Both the position numbers and the translations under genes were made by a program. Below are positions 1 through 9,166 of a DNA stretch of 64,000 nt, in pieces. The stretch is taken from positions 193,581 to 257,580 of the forward strand of contig JACKNE010000010.1 in NCBI GenBank assembly GCA_024235035.1, written 5' to 3'. The notes under the pieces were generated by a model. It did not search any database. It was not told the origin of the DNA and was given only the letters and a program-made list of their open reading frames with translations. The DNA comes from Gammaproteobacteria bacterium (GTDB lineage Bacteria; Pseudomonadota; Gammaproteobacteria; Competibacterales; Competibacteraceae). Each line of letters begins with the position of its first letter. Position 1 is the first letter of the stretch.

Positions 1-818
1 ATCAGTGTATCCAGCGAGTAATCCAGCCGGTTCGCCGGATCTGGCGTGGGCCGGAAAGGCGGCTTTTCCCGGTTATTGGCCGGTAGAAAGTTGATGAAAC
101 GGCGCAACATTAATAGTGCATGGATATCGTTTTCAAAGGCTCGGTCGCACACACCTGACTTTACCGAATGCGACATAGCGCCGCCCAGCTCCTCGGCGGT
201 GACTTCTTCGTGGGTGACGGTCTTGACGACCTCGGGACCTGTTACAAACATGTAAGAGGTATCCTTGACCATGAAGATGAAGTCGGTCATAGCGGGTGAA
301 TACACCGCGCCGCCGGCGCAGGGGCCCATGATCAGGGAAATCTGTGGAATGACCCCGGAGGCCATGACATTGCGCTGGAATACATTGGCATAACCAGCCA
401 GCGAGTCCACGCCTTCCTGGATGCGGGCGCCGCCAGAGTCGTTCAGGCCGATGACCGGTGCGCCGACCTTGATGGCATGATCCATGATTTTGCAGATTTT
501 TTCAGCGTGGGGTTCCGACAGGGAACCGCCGAACACGGTGAAATCCTGGCTGAACACGAAGACGATGCGACCATTGACCGTGCCATAGCCGGTTACGACT
601 CCGTCGCCGGGAATCGAGGTGTCGCCCATACCGAAATCGGTGCAGCGATGCTCGACGAACATGTCCCATTCTTCGAAACTGCCCGGATCGAGCAGAACTT
701 CGATGCGCTCGCGGGCACTGAGTTTGCCCCGCTTATGCTGCGCGTCAATGCGGCGCTGACCCCCACCCAGACGGGCGCCAGCGCGTTTTTGTTCTAATTG
801 GTGAATAATGTCATGCAT
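1..818 (-). CDS. Acyl-CoA (propionyl-CoA type) carboxylase, carboxyltransferase beta subunit, N-terminal part
   Basis: The biotin-dependent carboxyltransferase subunit moves CO2 from carboxybiotin to an acyl-CoA, most likely propionyl-CoA, in the cytoplasm. The reverse strand is open from the ATG at 818 to the left edge (272 codons), so the C-terminal half lies outside. Visible motifs include NDSGGARIQEG, MGPCAGGAVYSPAMTDF and a TGPEVVKTVT stretch, which match the PccB/MmdA family in order and spacing. The start is preceded by a clear AAGGAGAG Shine-Dalgarno sequence. Family membership is secure. The substrate is inferred, since methylmalonyl-CoA decarboxylase alpha and acetyl-CoA carboxylases share these motifs. 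Confidence 0.88.
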   Translation of the reverse strand, partial: MHDIIHQLEQKRAGARLGGGQRRIDAQHKRGKLSARERIEVLLDPGSFEEWDMFVEHRCTDFGMGDTSIPGDGVVTGYGTVNGRIVFVFSQDFTVFGGSLSEPHAEKICKIMDHAIKVGAPVIGLNDSGGARIQEGVDSLAGYANVFQRNVMASGVIPQISLIMGPCAGGAVYSPAMTDFIFMVKDTSYMFVTGPEVVKTVTHEEVTAEELGGAMSHSVKSGVCDRAFENDIHALLMLRRFINFLPANNREKPPFRPTPDPANRLDYSLDTL

Positions 819-1181
819 GAACGCTCTCTCCTTACTGATATCGGACACCGCAGTTGAACCGGCGGTGACGGGAGCTTAAAGGCCCGCCTAAATGAGGGGG
901 CGGGCCGGGTGAAAACCGGGGGATATTCCGGGAAGGTGGGGTAGCCAAGATTTTAATATTGTTCATGGTTCTGGGATAAATGGACGGCAGGCAAGATTGC
1001 GGGCCGCTAATTTTAGCTTCGCCACTTATCATAAGGTTTTTAGGCGTTGCGCGCTATGCGTTCCGGATATTTTCGCGAAGCTAGCCTTGGCCAGCGATAA
1101 CGCGCTCAGCTGACCTTTGTTATGATGATCATTGACTATTCACATTAACTATTGATCTACCTTACGCTTTTTCGGAAACCG
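819..1181. other. Divergent intergenic region with one strong hairpin
   Basis: This 363-base region separates two divergent genes and should hold both promoters. A perfect 8-bp inverted repeat lies at 881-888 and 899-906 (GGCCCGCC/GGCGGGCC), probably within the carboxylase leader. I see no convincing small gene here. Confidence 0.5.
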
Positions 1182-2996
1182 ATGAATATCCCGCAGAACA
1201 GTCTCGTGCTGTATAAGAACGCTCCCGCTCGGATTGCCGCGCTCGGTGACAAGCTGGACATTGAATTGCCAGATGGCCGGTCACTGCGGGTCCGGCCCAA
1301 GGACGTATTGCTACTCCACCCAGGCCCAGTGCATCGCTTGAACGAGCTGGATATGCCTGCTGGCGAAATCGAAGCGGCTTGTGAATTGTTGGAAGGCAGC
1401 CAGACGACTTTGTCGGAGCTGGCGGAATTGATTTATGGCGCTTATACGCCAGCGGCAGCCTGGTCGGCTTGGCGATTGCTGGACGAAGGCTTGTATTTCC
1501 GAGGAACACCAGAAGCCATCGACGTCCGGCCCTTGGCGGAAGTGGGGCAAGAGCGGGCGATCCGGGAAACGAAAACCCTTGAACGAGAAGCGTGGAATGG
1601 CTTTCTGCAGCGAGCTCGAGCCAATCACTGTGCTCCGGAGGACCTGCACTATCTGCAAGAAATCGAAGAGGTGGCCTGCGGTCAGCGTGAGCAAAGCCGG
1701 GTCTTGCAGGCCCTAGAGTGTCAACAGAATCCTAGCAGCGCCCATGCCTTGCTCTTGCGACTAAATCACTGGAGCGAGTCCGTTAATCCCTGGCCACGCC
1801 GGATCGGCGCTATTCTGGAACCACCAACCCTTTCTTTGCCTAATCTGCCTCAGGAACCACGCCTGGATTTGACCGGTCTACCGGCTTTCGCCATTGACGA
1901 TGAAGGTAACCGTGATCCTGATGATGCGCTGAGCCTGGATGGCAACCGGTTGTGGGTGCATGTTGCCGACGCTGCGGCGCTGACGCCACCCGATAGCGCG
2001 ATGGATGAAGAGGCGCGTTCGCGCGGTGCAACCCTGTATTTGCCGGAGATGACCATTCCCATGCTCCCGCTGGCGGCGATCGAGCAATTAGGACTAGGAT
2101 TGGCTGAGGTATCGCCGGCGTTATCCTTCGGTCTGAATCTCGATGCTGATGGTAAGGTCACCGATGTGGAAATCGCACCGAGTTGGGTACGGGTGCAGCG
2201 GATCAGCTATCAGACGGTGGAAAAACGGTTGGACGAGGAGCCATTTCGCACCCTGAATGAACTGGCTCAGCAGCATCGAAATCGACGAAAGAGCAACGGG
2301 GCGATTTTCATCGACCTGCCAGAAGTAAAAATAACCGTCACTGATGGGCAGGTGCGTATCGAGCCGTTTACCCGGCTACGCAGCCGGTTGCTGGTGGCGG
2401 AAGCGATGCTCATGGCCGGCGAGGCGGCAGCCCGCTTCGCCCTGGAACGCGGATTGCCGTTTCCCTTCACCACGCAGGATATCGTAGCGGAGATATCAGA
2501 ACGCGAGCCTTCCAGTCTGGCGGCGATGCATACCCTCCGTCGTCGCCTGCGTCCGCGCCAGTACAGCAGCCAACCGAGTCCGCATGGTGGTCTGGGGCTG
2601 GAAATCTACGCTCAGGTGACCAGTCCGTTGCGTCGCTATCTGGATCTGGTGGCGCATCAACAGTTGCGCGCTTTTTTACGCAATGGCGAGTGGTTGGACG
2701 CCCAAGCCATCGTGGCGCGAGTCGGCGCAGCGGAAATAGCGGCGCAGAGTGTGCGGCGAGCCGAGCGGCTGTCTCGTGAGCACTGGACGTTGGCGTATCT
2801 CCAGCAACACCCCGGTTGGCGGGGCGAGGGGGTACTCGTAGAGAAACGCATGCCGCGCAGTACGGTGTTGATTCCATGCCTGGCGATGGAAGCACGTGTG
2901 AAAGCGGGCGAGAGTATCGCGCCGGACAGTGTGCTATCGCTGCGATTGACTGGCATCGACTTACCGGAGCGCGAGGCGTATTTCCGGGTTGGCTGA
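1182..2996 (+). CDS. RNase II/RNase R family 3'-5' exoribonuclease (RNB domain)
   Basis: A cytoplasmic hydrolytic 3'-5' exoribonuclease. The RNB catalytic signature with clustered aspartates appears as AIDDEGNRDPDDALSLDG around residue 240, followed by VHVADAAALTPP. Near the C-terminus comes SPLRRYLDLVAHQQL, the conserved RNB block. The protein (604 aa) is closer in size to RNase II (about 640) than to RNase R (about 800). It has only a short region after the RNB domain, so a full S1 domain is doubtful. ATG 1182 fits better than the in-frame TTG at 1152. It is transcribed away from the carboxylase gene and converges with gshA 10 bases downstream. Confidence 0.85.
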   Translation: MNIPQNSLVLYKNAPARIAALGDKLDIELPDGRSLRVRPKDVLLLHPGPVHRLNELDMPAGEIEAACELLEGSQTTLSELAELIYGAYTPAAAWSAWRLLDEGLYFRGTPEAIDVRPLAEVGQERAIRETKTLEREAWNGFLQRARANHCAPEDLHYLQEIEEVACGQREQSRVLQALECQQNPSSAHALLLRLNHWSESVNPWPRRIGAILEPPTLSLPNLPQEPRLDLTGLPAFAIDDEGNRDPDDALSLDGNRLWVHVADAAALTPPDSAMDEEARSRGATLYLPEMTIPMLPLAAIEQLGLGLAEVSPALSFGLNLDADGKVTDVEIAPSWVRVQRISYQTVEKRLDEEPFRTLNELAQQHRNRRKSNGAIFIDLPEVKITVTDGQVRIEPFTRLRSRLLVAEAMLMAGEAAARFALERGLPFPFTTQDIVAEISEREPSSLAAMHTLRRRLRPRQYSSQPSPHGGLGLEIYAQVTSPLRRYLDLVAHQQLRAFLRNGEWLDAQAIVARVGAAEIAAQSVRRAERLSREHWTLAYLQQHPGWRGEGVLVEKRMPRSTVLIPCLAMEARVKAGESIAPDSVLSLRLTGIDLPEREAYFRVG

Positions 2997-3006
2997 TTAT
3001 TTTCGA

Positions 3007-4575
3007 TTACTTCTGCGCGAAATAGTGGGCCAAGAATTCTTCGAACGACAGTTGATCTGTCATCTCGATGTTTTTTTGTTCGCGCCATGACTGTTCTGCT
3101 GTTTTCGCGAAGAACCGTATTTGTTCCTCGGTCAGTGGCCGCGACTCGAAATAGCGACGATGTTGCTCGGATAAGCGCCGGGCACAACAGAAAAAGTTTT
3201 CACCGCTGGCCTGCATTTCGGCTAGCATCCGAGCTGAAGGCGTCCGGTTGGGATCGGCTAGCGTCTCCCGCTGCTCGGCCAGCGCTGCTGTGTAGGGCCC
3301 CCTTTCCGCGCCAAGATCCAACCATTCGCTGATCGGCTGCATCTGTTCAAGAATTTCTTGCGCCCAGCCTCGTAGTGGGAGCGATGGATTGCGCCGCCGA
3401 TGCAAGACCAACGCGGGATTGCGGCCGGTCAACGCCACGGCCATCTGGTTGTCGTCGATGATCCTGCGTTCTTCGGCATCCAATGGCGGTGACTCGGCCA
3501 GCAGACAGAACAGCAGAAAGATTTCCAGAAATTTCAGTTGCGAAGCATTGATTCCCAGCGGTTCCAGCGGATTGATATCCACCGAGCGCAACTCCACATA
3601 GCGTACTCCGCGTCGCAACAACGCCAAGGTCGGTTTTTCGTTACCCTGAGGCGGTTGTTTGGGCCGCATCGAAGTGTAGTACTCATTTTCGATTTGCAGA
3701 ACATTGGTGTTGAGCTGGCGGTATTCGCCGTTCACCTTAATGCCAATTTGCGTGTAAGGCGGCCAAGGAGTCACGGTGGCCTGGGTCAAACTGGCGATGT
3801 ATTCGGGCAAGGAGTTATAGCAGACGTTGACACCGCTCTTCTTTTCCGTGCGATTGGTATAGCCGACGTTACTCATGCGCAGTGAGGTCGCGTAGGGTCC
3901 GTAGCAGGTGTGGTCATCGAACTCCAGCAGGGTGGTTGCCTTGCCATCCAGGAACGACTTGCACACGGCGGGCGAAGCACCGAACAAGTAGAGAATCAGC
4001 CAGCCAAAGCGTTGCAAGTTGCGGATCAATCCAAAATAGGACTCGGAGCGAAAATCCTGGAGTGTATGGTGGTCGCTTTCCTGTGCCTGAAATGCCGCCC
4101 AGAACTCATCCGGTAGAGAGAAGTTGAAGTGAATGCCGGCGATCACCTGCATGATCCGCCCATAGCGCCAAGCCAATCCACGCCGATAAACATGTTTCAT
4201 GAGGCCGAGGTTGGAATGACCATATTCTGCAATCGGAATACTAGCTTCGCCCGCCAGGATGCAGGGCATGCTGGCGGTCCACAGCAACTCATCGCCAATG
4301 TGAGGGTAAACGAAGCGATGCAGATCATCCAGGAAGCGTAGAGCCTCCTCGGCGCTGGACAAGGGCGGTGTAATGAATTCCAGCAGCGCCTCCGAGTAAT
4401 CGGTCGTGATATGGGGGTGGGTCAATGCCGAACCGAGCGGGACAGGATGAGGGATTTGCGAGATATGGCCGTCAGGGGCGACTCGCAATGCTTCCCGTTC
4501 TAGGCCTAGCAGGCGACCATCCAGTAAAAGACGCGCGTCGGCGTTGAGCAGGCGAGTCAGACGCTGATCGAGCAT
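3007..4575 (-). CDS. gshA: Glutamate-cysteine ligase
   Basis: First step of glutathione synthesis: ATP-dependent joining of L-glutamate and L-cysteine. The protein (522 aa from ATG 4575) matches the roughly 518-residue enterobacterial GshA form. Signature stretches are LEREALRV near the start, GSALTHPHITTDYSEALLEFIT, HFNFSLPDEFW and RFGWLILYLFGASPA. A TTG three codons upstream (4584) is an alternative start, but the ATG gives the usual family N-terminus. The gene converges with the RNase gene and diverges from the aminopeptidase gene. Confidence 0.95.
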   Translation of the reverse strand: MLDQRLTRLLNADARLLLDGRLLGLEREALRVAPDGHISQIPHPVPLGSALTHPHITTDYSEALLEFITPPLSSAEEALRFLDDLHRFVYPHIGDELLWTASMPCILAGEASIPIAEYGHSNLGLMKHVYRRGLAWRYGRIMQVIAGIHFNFSLPDEFWAAFQAQESDHHTLQDFRSESYFGLIRNLQRFGWLILYLFGASPAVCKSFLDGKATTLLEFDDHTCYGPYATSLRMSNVGYTNRTEKKSGVNVCYNSLPEYIASLTQATVTPWPPYTQIGIKVNGEYRQLNTNVLQIENEYYTSMRPKQPPQGNEKPTLALLRRGVRYVELRSVDINPLEPLGINASQLKFLEIFLLFCLLAESPPLDAEERRIIDDNQMAVALTGRNPALVLHRRRNPSLPLRGWAQEILEQMQPISEWLDLGAERGPYTAALAEQRETLADPNRTPSARMLAEMQASGENFFCCARRLSEQHRRYFESRPLTEEQIRFFAKTAEQSWREQKNIEMTDQLSFEEFLAHYFAQK

Positions 4576-4701
4576 TCGGTACAAGGTGCGATTCTCATGG
4601 GTTGCAAGTGAGCGGTTGGATTTTGCGCTTTTTGTCGATCAAAATCACTTTGTGACGGCTATGATGCCGTATTGACCTGACCTTCATTGAGAGAGATATC
4701 C

Positions 4702-6084
4702 ATGAATGATGGTTTACTCCCTGATCGCCTCTCCGGGTGCATTCCGTTGATTCCTGTCGTTGAGAGTGAATTCGACGCTTGGTTGGGACAGCAGGCTGAC
4801 GCGCTGCGTTCCTGGTTAACCGCGACCGGTTTCAAGGCCAAAGCTGGCCAATTTAGCCTGATTCCCAGTCAAGATGGCCGGTTACGATCCGTGGTTATCA
4901 TGATCGGTAAGGCAGATGATCTGTGGGCGTTGGGCAGCCTGCCAGCGATCTTGCCAGAAGGTGATTACGTGCTTGATGCCGCGTTCGAACCCCAGCAACT
5001 GAAGCGATTGACCCTAGGTTGGGCCCTGGGCGCCTATCAGTTCATTCGCTACAAAGCGCCGAAACGGGCTATGGCGCGGCTGGCGCTGGATCCCGCCTAC
5101 GATGCGGACCCTATTCGGCGGCTGGTTGATGCTGTCACCTTGGTCCGTGACCTGATCAATACCCCAGCGGAAGACTTGATGCCAGAGCATCTCGCCGAGA
5201 CGATGCAAGCATTGGGGCAAAAATTTGGAGCGAGCATGGAGCAGATTGTCGCCAAGGATCTGCTGAGGCAAAATTTTCCGCTCATCCATGCTGTTGGCCG
5301 GGCCAGCGTTCATCCACCTCGATTGCTCGATCTGCGCTGGGGTGATCCAGCGCATCCTAAGGTGACGCTGGTTGGAAAAGGGGTTTGTTTCGACAGTGGA
5401 GGGCTGGATTTGAAATCGTCCAGCGCCATGCGCTTGATGAAGAAGGATATGGGCGGGGCAGCGACGGCACTAGGGTTGGCGCAACTGGTCATGAGCACTC
5501 AACTTCCGGTGCGGTTGCGGGTACTGGTGGCGGCAGTAGATAACGCCATTGCTGGCAATGCCTTCCGGCCTGGTGATGTCATTTGCTCGCGCCAAGGGTT
5601 GACGATCGAAATTCAAAATACCGACGCTGAAGGTCGATTGATCTTATGTGACATGTTGGCGGAAGCGGGAAATGAGCATCCTGAAGTCATGATCGACTTT
5701 GCAACACTGACCGGCGCCGCACGGGTGGCATTGGGAACCGAAGTGCCAGCGCTATTCTGTAATGACGAGGCGCTGGCGTCCGGTTTGCTGGCAGCAGCGG
5801 AACGCGAGCAGGATCCTTGCTGGCGGTTGCCGCTCCATGTCGCCTATCGGGAAATGCTGGATAGCAAAATCGCTGACCTTGCCAATTCTTCAGATTCCTC
5901 CTACGCTGGGGCTATCACCGCTGCCCTGTTTTTGAAGGCATTTGTCCCTGATGGTGTTCCGTGGGCGCATTTCGACTTGATGGCCTGGAATCTGAAGATA
6001 CGACCGGGGCGACCAGAAGGTGGTGAGGCAATGGCGATGCGCGCGGTGTTCGATTGGCTGGAACGATGTTATGGCGATCAGTGA
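4702..6084 (+). CDS. M17 family leucyl aminopeptidase
   Basis: A cytosolic metallo-aminopeptidase releasing N-terminal residues. The C-terminal catalytic half holds the two hallmark motifs: GKGVCFDSGGLDLK (catalytic Lys and metal Asp) and NTDAEGRLILCDML (metal ligands and the catalytic Arg). These are followed by DFATLTGAARVALG. The length (460 aa) is slightly below PepA (about 500), with a short N-terminal domain. ATG 4702 is preferred over the in-frame TTG at 4687 because a purine-rich GAGAGA site precedes it. It could equally be named PepA-like or PepB-like, so no symbol is assigned. Confidence 0.92.
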   Translation: MNDGLLPDRLSGCIPLIPVVESEFDAWLGQQADALRSWLTATGFKAKAGQFSLIPSQDGRLRSVVIMIGKADDLWALGSLPAILPEGDYVLDAAFEPQQLKRLTLGWALGAYQFIRYKAPKRAMARLALDPAYDADPIRRLVDAVTLVRDLINTPAEDLMPEHLAETMQALGQKFGASMEQIVAKDLLRQNFPLIHAVGRASVHPPRLLDLRWGDPAHPKVTLVGKGVCFDSGGLDLKSSSAMRLMKKDMGGAATALGLAQLVMSTQLPVRLRVLVAAVDNAIAGNAFRPGDVICSRQGLTIEIQNTDAEGRLILCDMLAEAGNEHPEVMIDFATLTGAARVALGTEVPALFCNDEALASGLLAAAEREQDPCWRLPLHVAYREMLDSKIADLANSSDSSYAGAITAALFLKAFVPDGVPWAHFDLMAWNLKIRPGRPEGGEAMAMRAVFDWLERCYGDQ

Positions 6085-6111
6085 ATATTCTCGCTTCCAG
6101 CGGTTTCCTGA

Positions 6112-6143
6112 CCCCCCTGGCTCCTCCTCCTGGAGGAGGGGGG
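6112..6143 (+). terminator. GC-rich hairpin between convergent genes
   Basis: CCTCCTCC (6123-6130) pairs with GGAGGAGG (6132-6139), extended by a C run upstream and a G run downstream. It sits 28 bases after the aminopeptidase stop and about 110 bases before the convergent dehydrogenase gene ends. No long U tract follows, so it may be a weak or Rho-assisted terminator. Confidence 0.55.
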
Positions 6144-6250
6144 TATCGACATTTTCTAAGGATGAACAGAAATATCAGCGTTTCCCAAGACGGAAGGAAG
6201 TTGCCGATTTATTTATATAAGCGAAGAAAAAAGGCTAAGTTATCAGGCCA

Positions 6251-7147
6251 TTAGGCCACCGGGTGGCGCAGAGCCGGATTTGGCATCGGCGGTTTGGCCG
6301 AGTAGTCGTAGAAGCCCTTGCCGGTCTTGCGCCCCAAGTAACCGAGTTGAACCAGTCGAGTCAGGGTGTGGGGCGACGATACATGCGGCTGATGCATATC
6401 CTGATAGATGTTGAGCGTCATCGCTTCCACTACGTCCAAGCCAATGTAATCAGCTAGTTCAAACGGCCCCATCGGATGCCCGGCGCCTGACTTCATGGCG
6501 TGATCGATATCGCCGATCGTACCGGTACCCATTTCCAGCAGACGAATAGCGCTCAGCATATAGGGGGTCAGTAAACGGTTAACGATAAAACCGGTCGTAT
6601 CTTGAACGATGACGGGATCTTTGCCGACTTTCTTGCAGAATGTATTCAGGGTTTCGACGACCTTGTCCGAAGTCTCGAAGCCATGGATGATTTCGACCAG
6701 CTTCATGACTGGCGCCGGGTTGAAGAAGTGCAAGCCAGCGACCCGATCACGTTGTTTACAGACCGCCATCATCGCGGTGACCGATAGCGTGGAGGTGTTG
6801 GTGGTCAACAGCGCTTGCGGTGAGACAATCCCTTCCAGGCGTTGGAACAGTGCCTTCTTGGTTTCCAGATCCTCGATAATGGATTCGACGATCAGGTCGC
6901 ATTCGGCAACATCTTCCTCTTGGGTTGTCAGTTGCAGTAGGTCAAGCGTAGCGTCTTTTTTCTCAGCAGTCATCTTGCCGCGCTCGACCATTTTTCCCAG
7001 CGATTTTTCCAGTCCTGACCGAATCTTGTCTGTTGAACCCGGCGTCGCTTTAACCGCAATCGTCGGAATGCCCGCTTGCGCGCAGACCTGCGCTACACCC
7101 AGTCCCATCGCTCCACAACCCATAACACCGACTTTTTTAATTTCCAT
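6251..7147 (-). CDS. 3-hydroxybutyryl/3-hydroxyacyl-CoA dehydrogenase
   Basis: NAD(P)-dependent oxidation of 3-hydroxyacyl-CoA, or the reverse reaction. The N-terminus carries the Rossmann fingerprint GVMGCGAMGLGVAQVCAQAG. The catalytic His lies in GLHFFNPAPVMKLVEII, and the C-terminal dimerisation domain has GHPMGPFELADYIGLDV. At 298 aa it is the stand-alone Hbd/PaaH size rather than the large FadB fusion. An AAGGGA site precedes the ATG. The enoyl-CoA hydratase gene lies about 150 bases upstream on the same strand, so the two likely act as consecutive steps of acyl-CoA beta-oxidation or of the C4 pathway feeding polyhydroxyalkanoate. Confidence 0.92.
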   Translation of the reverse strand: MEIKKVGVMGCGAMGLGVAQVCAQAGIPTIAVKATPGSTDKIRSGLEKSLGKMVERGKMTAEKKDATLDLLQLTTQEEDVAECDLIVESIIEDLETKKALFQRLEGIVSPQALLTTNTSTLSVTAMMAVCKQRDRVAGLHFFNPAPVMKLVEIIHGFETSDKVVETLNTFCKKVGKDPVIVQDTTGFIVNRLLTPYMLSAIRLLEMGTGTIGDIDHAMKSGAGHPMGPFELADYIGLDVVEAMTLNIYQDMHQPHVSSPHTLTRLVQLGYLGRKTGKGFYDYSAKPPMPNPALRHPVA

Positions 7148-7297
7148 CGTCTATCCCTTTCTAGATTTTAACGACACAAGTTCCTGGTGACTGAAATGCA
7201 CCAGGCATTAACAACATCAAACATAGTGGATTTAATCGACGATCCGGTCAACAAGTTCTACAAGGTGATGTCAGCTAGATCGGCTTCTTCAATAATG

Positions 7298-8074
7298 TTA
7301 ACGGTGCTTGAACTCGGCTGCGCGTTTGCCGGCGAACGCTTCCATGCCTTCCTTCTGATCCTCGGTCGCGAATACCGCATGGAACGTCCTGCGTTCGAAT
7401 AGCAAGCCCTCGGCGAGAGTGGTTTCATAAGAACGGTTGATGCATTCCTTGGTCATCATCACCGCCGGCAACGAATAGCTCGCGATCGTTTCAGCGGTCT
7501 TGACTGCTTCCTCAATCAATTCAGCGACGGGCACGATTCGGCTGACCAGCCCGGCTCGCTCAGCTTCTACGACGTCCATCATCCGTCCAGTCAGGCAGAG
7601 TTCCATGGCCTTGGATTTGCCGATCAACCGAGTCAAGCGCTGAGTGCCGCCAGCACCAGGCAGGATGCCCAGCTTGATTTCCGGTTGACCGAATTTGGCA
7701 GTGTCAGCAGCCAAAATAAAATCGCACATCATTGCCAATTCGCAACCGCCGCCTAACGCATAGCCGGCCACTGCTGCAATCACCGGTTTGCGGCAACGAC
7801 TGACTCGCTCCCAGTTGCGGGTGATGAAATTGCCTTTGTAAGCGTCCATATAGGAATAGTCCTTCATGCCCTTGATATCGGCGCCGGCGGCGAACACCTT
7901 TTCGCCGCCAGTCAGGACGATTGCCCGAATGGCTTCATCCGCTTCAGCGGCATCCAATGCGTGGGTTAGTTCATCCATCAGATCATTGGATAAGGCGTTG
8001 AATGCCTTAGGCCGGCTTAAAGTGATCAGGGCGACTGGGCCACGGGTCTCAATCCGAATATTTTCGTAATTCAT
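7298..8074 (-). CDS. Enoyl-CoA hydratase (crotonase family)
   Basis: Hydrates trans-2-enoyl-CoA to 3-hydroxyacyl-CoA. The crotonase fold is shown by FAAGADIKGM (oxyanion loop), GYALGGGCELAMMCD and GQPEIKLGILPGAGGTQRL. The last two carry the two catalytic glutamates, so hydratase activity rather than isomerase alone is expected. The protein is 258 aa from ATG 8074, which has AGGAGA six bases upstream. The frame continues 25 codons further upstream but has no ribosome site there, and that stretch overlaps an operator-like palindrome. It is probably co-transcribed with the 3-hydroxyacyl-CoA dehydrogenase downstream. Confidence 0.93.
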   Translation of the reverse strand: MNYENIRIETRGPVALITLSRPKAFNALSNDLMDELTHALDAAEADEAIRAIVLTGGEKVFAAGADIKGMKDYSYMDAYKGNFITRNWERVSRCRKPVIAAVAGYALGGGCELAMMCDFILAADTAKFGQPEIKLGILPGAGGTQRLTRLIGKSKAMELCLTGRMMDVVEAERAGLVSRIVPVAELIEEAVKTAETIASYSLPAVMMTKECINRSYETTLAEGLLFERRTFHAVFATEDQKEGMEAFAGKRAAEFKHR

Positions 8075-8085
8075 ATTTGTTCTCC

Positions 8086-8099
8086 TGACCGAACGGTCA
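8086..8099. promoter_or_regulatory. Palindromic operator-like site before enoyl-CoA hydratase
   Basis: The sequence TGACCG-AA-CGGTCA is a perfect 6-bp inverted repeat with a 2-bp spacer. It abuts the ribosome binding site of the enoyl-CoA hydratase gene. GACCGNNCGGTC-type palindromes are typical targets of TetR-family repressors of fatty-acid or acyl-CoA catabolism. The position fits repression of initiation or early elongation. No matching regulator gene is in the window. Confidence 0.5.
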
Positions 8100-8308
8100 T
8101 GGGCGAGGTCATGCTCAATAATGAACGATGATAAACGAGGTTGTTTCAATTCTGACGCGAAAACGCCATGCGGGAAGCGATCTTGCCATCGATCGATGAT
8201 AACACAGACCAGAACGGCTGAGCTTGGGAGACTCGGTGGAAGAATAGATTTGGAGGGAACGCAGATGTTTGTTGAGATGGGTTGGGGATGACGAGGCTCA
8301 TGACAAAT

Positions 8309-8344
8309 CGCTGAAAACCGGCCAATCCTGACCGGTTTTCAGCG
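8309..8344 (-). terminator. Perfect 13-bp inverted repeat after the 8351-8743 gene
   Basis: CGCTGAAAACCGG (8309-8321) and CCGGTTTTCAGCG (8332-8344) form a perfect stem with a 10-base loop, beginning six bases past the stop of the minus-strand gene. The strong stem at a gene end suggests a transcription terminator, although the following U tract is poor. Confidence 0.65.
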
Positions 8345-8350
8345 AATTTC

Positions 8351-8743
8351 CTAGCGCTTTAAATCGTAATCAAGTTCTTTGATCAGCATCAGAGGAGCAT
8401 TAGGTTTCAGCATATTGCTGTCATTGACGAAATCCCGTTGATCCATTAATTGCACTGCAGGCAATGTTTGAGCGGACTGTCTCGCTTCTGGCTGAGGCGC
8501 GGAAACCGCTTGAATAGGAGTTTGTTGTACTTGAATAATCACTGGAAACCGCCAGATCGTCGCTGGCTCGCGTGCATAGGTAATGGACTCTGTCAACGCT
8601 GACAGGTTGGTCGATTCGCGCAGCATTGATGGCGACGGATAAGGGTCGGATGACTGCGGTAAGGGAATCCAGTAGGAAGCCGCAGCCAGTGCCATGGCGA
8701 GCGCCAAAATGACAATTTGCTTGCGATGGATTTGCGTGTTCAT
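8351..8743 (-). CDS. Hypothetical protein with N-terminal membrane anchor
   Basis: I do not recognise this family. The 130-aa product starts with a basic MNTQIHRKQ stretch and one hydrophobic segment (about residues 10-27: IVILALAMALAAASYWIP). It is therefore either membrane-anchored or secreted, with the rest outside the cytoplasm. The remainder is Pro/Gln-rich and then charged, with no Cys. A CTGGAG site precedes the ATG and a strong hairpin follows the stop, which supports a real single-gene unit. Confidence 0.6.
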   Translation of the reverse strand: MNTQIHRKQIVILALAMALAAASYWIPLPQSSDPYPSPSMLRESTNLSALTESITYAREPATIWRFPVIIQVQQTPIQAVSAPQPEARQSAQTLPAVQLMDQRDFVNDSNMLKPNAPLMLIKELDYDLKR

Positions 8744-9166
8744 TGAAACTGGCTCCAGTAGTTCAATCCTGAAATGATCTGCTACGTATTATGATTTGCT
8801 CTTTAAGCAACTATCATGCCTAGTTGTGATAAGTTTTGGGAACTCCATTAGATAGGCGACTTTATGCATGATTTACCTCTAACTCGTGTCATTCTGGCCT
8901 TCGCTCCTCATGCATTAAGCGCCTTTCAAACGGAGAGTGATTGACAGGGTTTATCAGCAAGTGACAGAACAGAATCTGAACGGGCCAATTTGGCCCGATG
9001 TAAGATTTTCTGGACCACTTCATTTTCTCCCATATTGCCGGATGGTTATTTGCGCCGTTTGACCCTGCCATCTTTAAATGCCATATTGCGTCGCCTGACC
9101 ATTTCTGGACATTGCTCCCGTTCTGCCAACCTGCTTTATTAGCCATAGCCACATCAAAGTCGCACG
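8744..9166. other. Long intergenic region upstream of malic enzyme
   Basis: These 423 bases hold no convincing gene. A palindrome at 8981-8997 (CGGGCCAA-T-TTGGCCCG) is the only clear structure. An open reverse frame at 8889-9152 has no recognisable domain and no ribosome site, so I do not call it. Confidence 0.4.

Noticed and set aside
8889..9152. 87-codon minus-strand frame in the gap before maeA
   Set aside because: No ribosome site, no domain, and composition like non-coding sequence; a decayed mobile gene is possible but cannot be supported.
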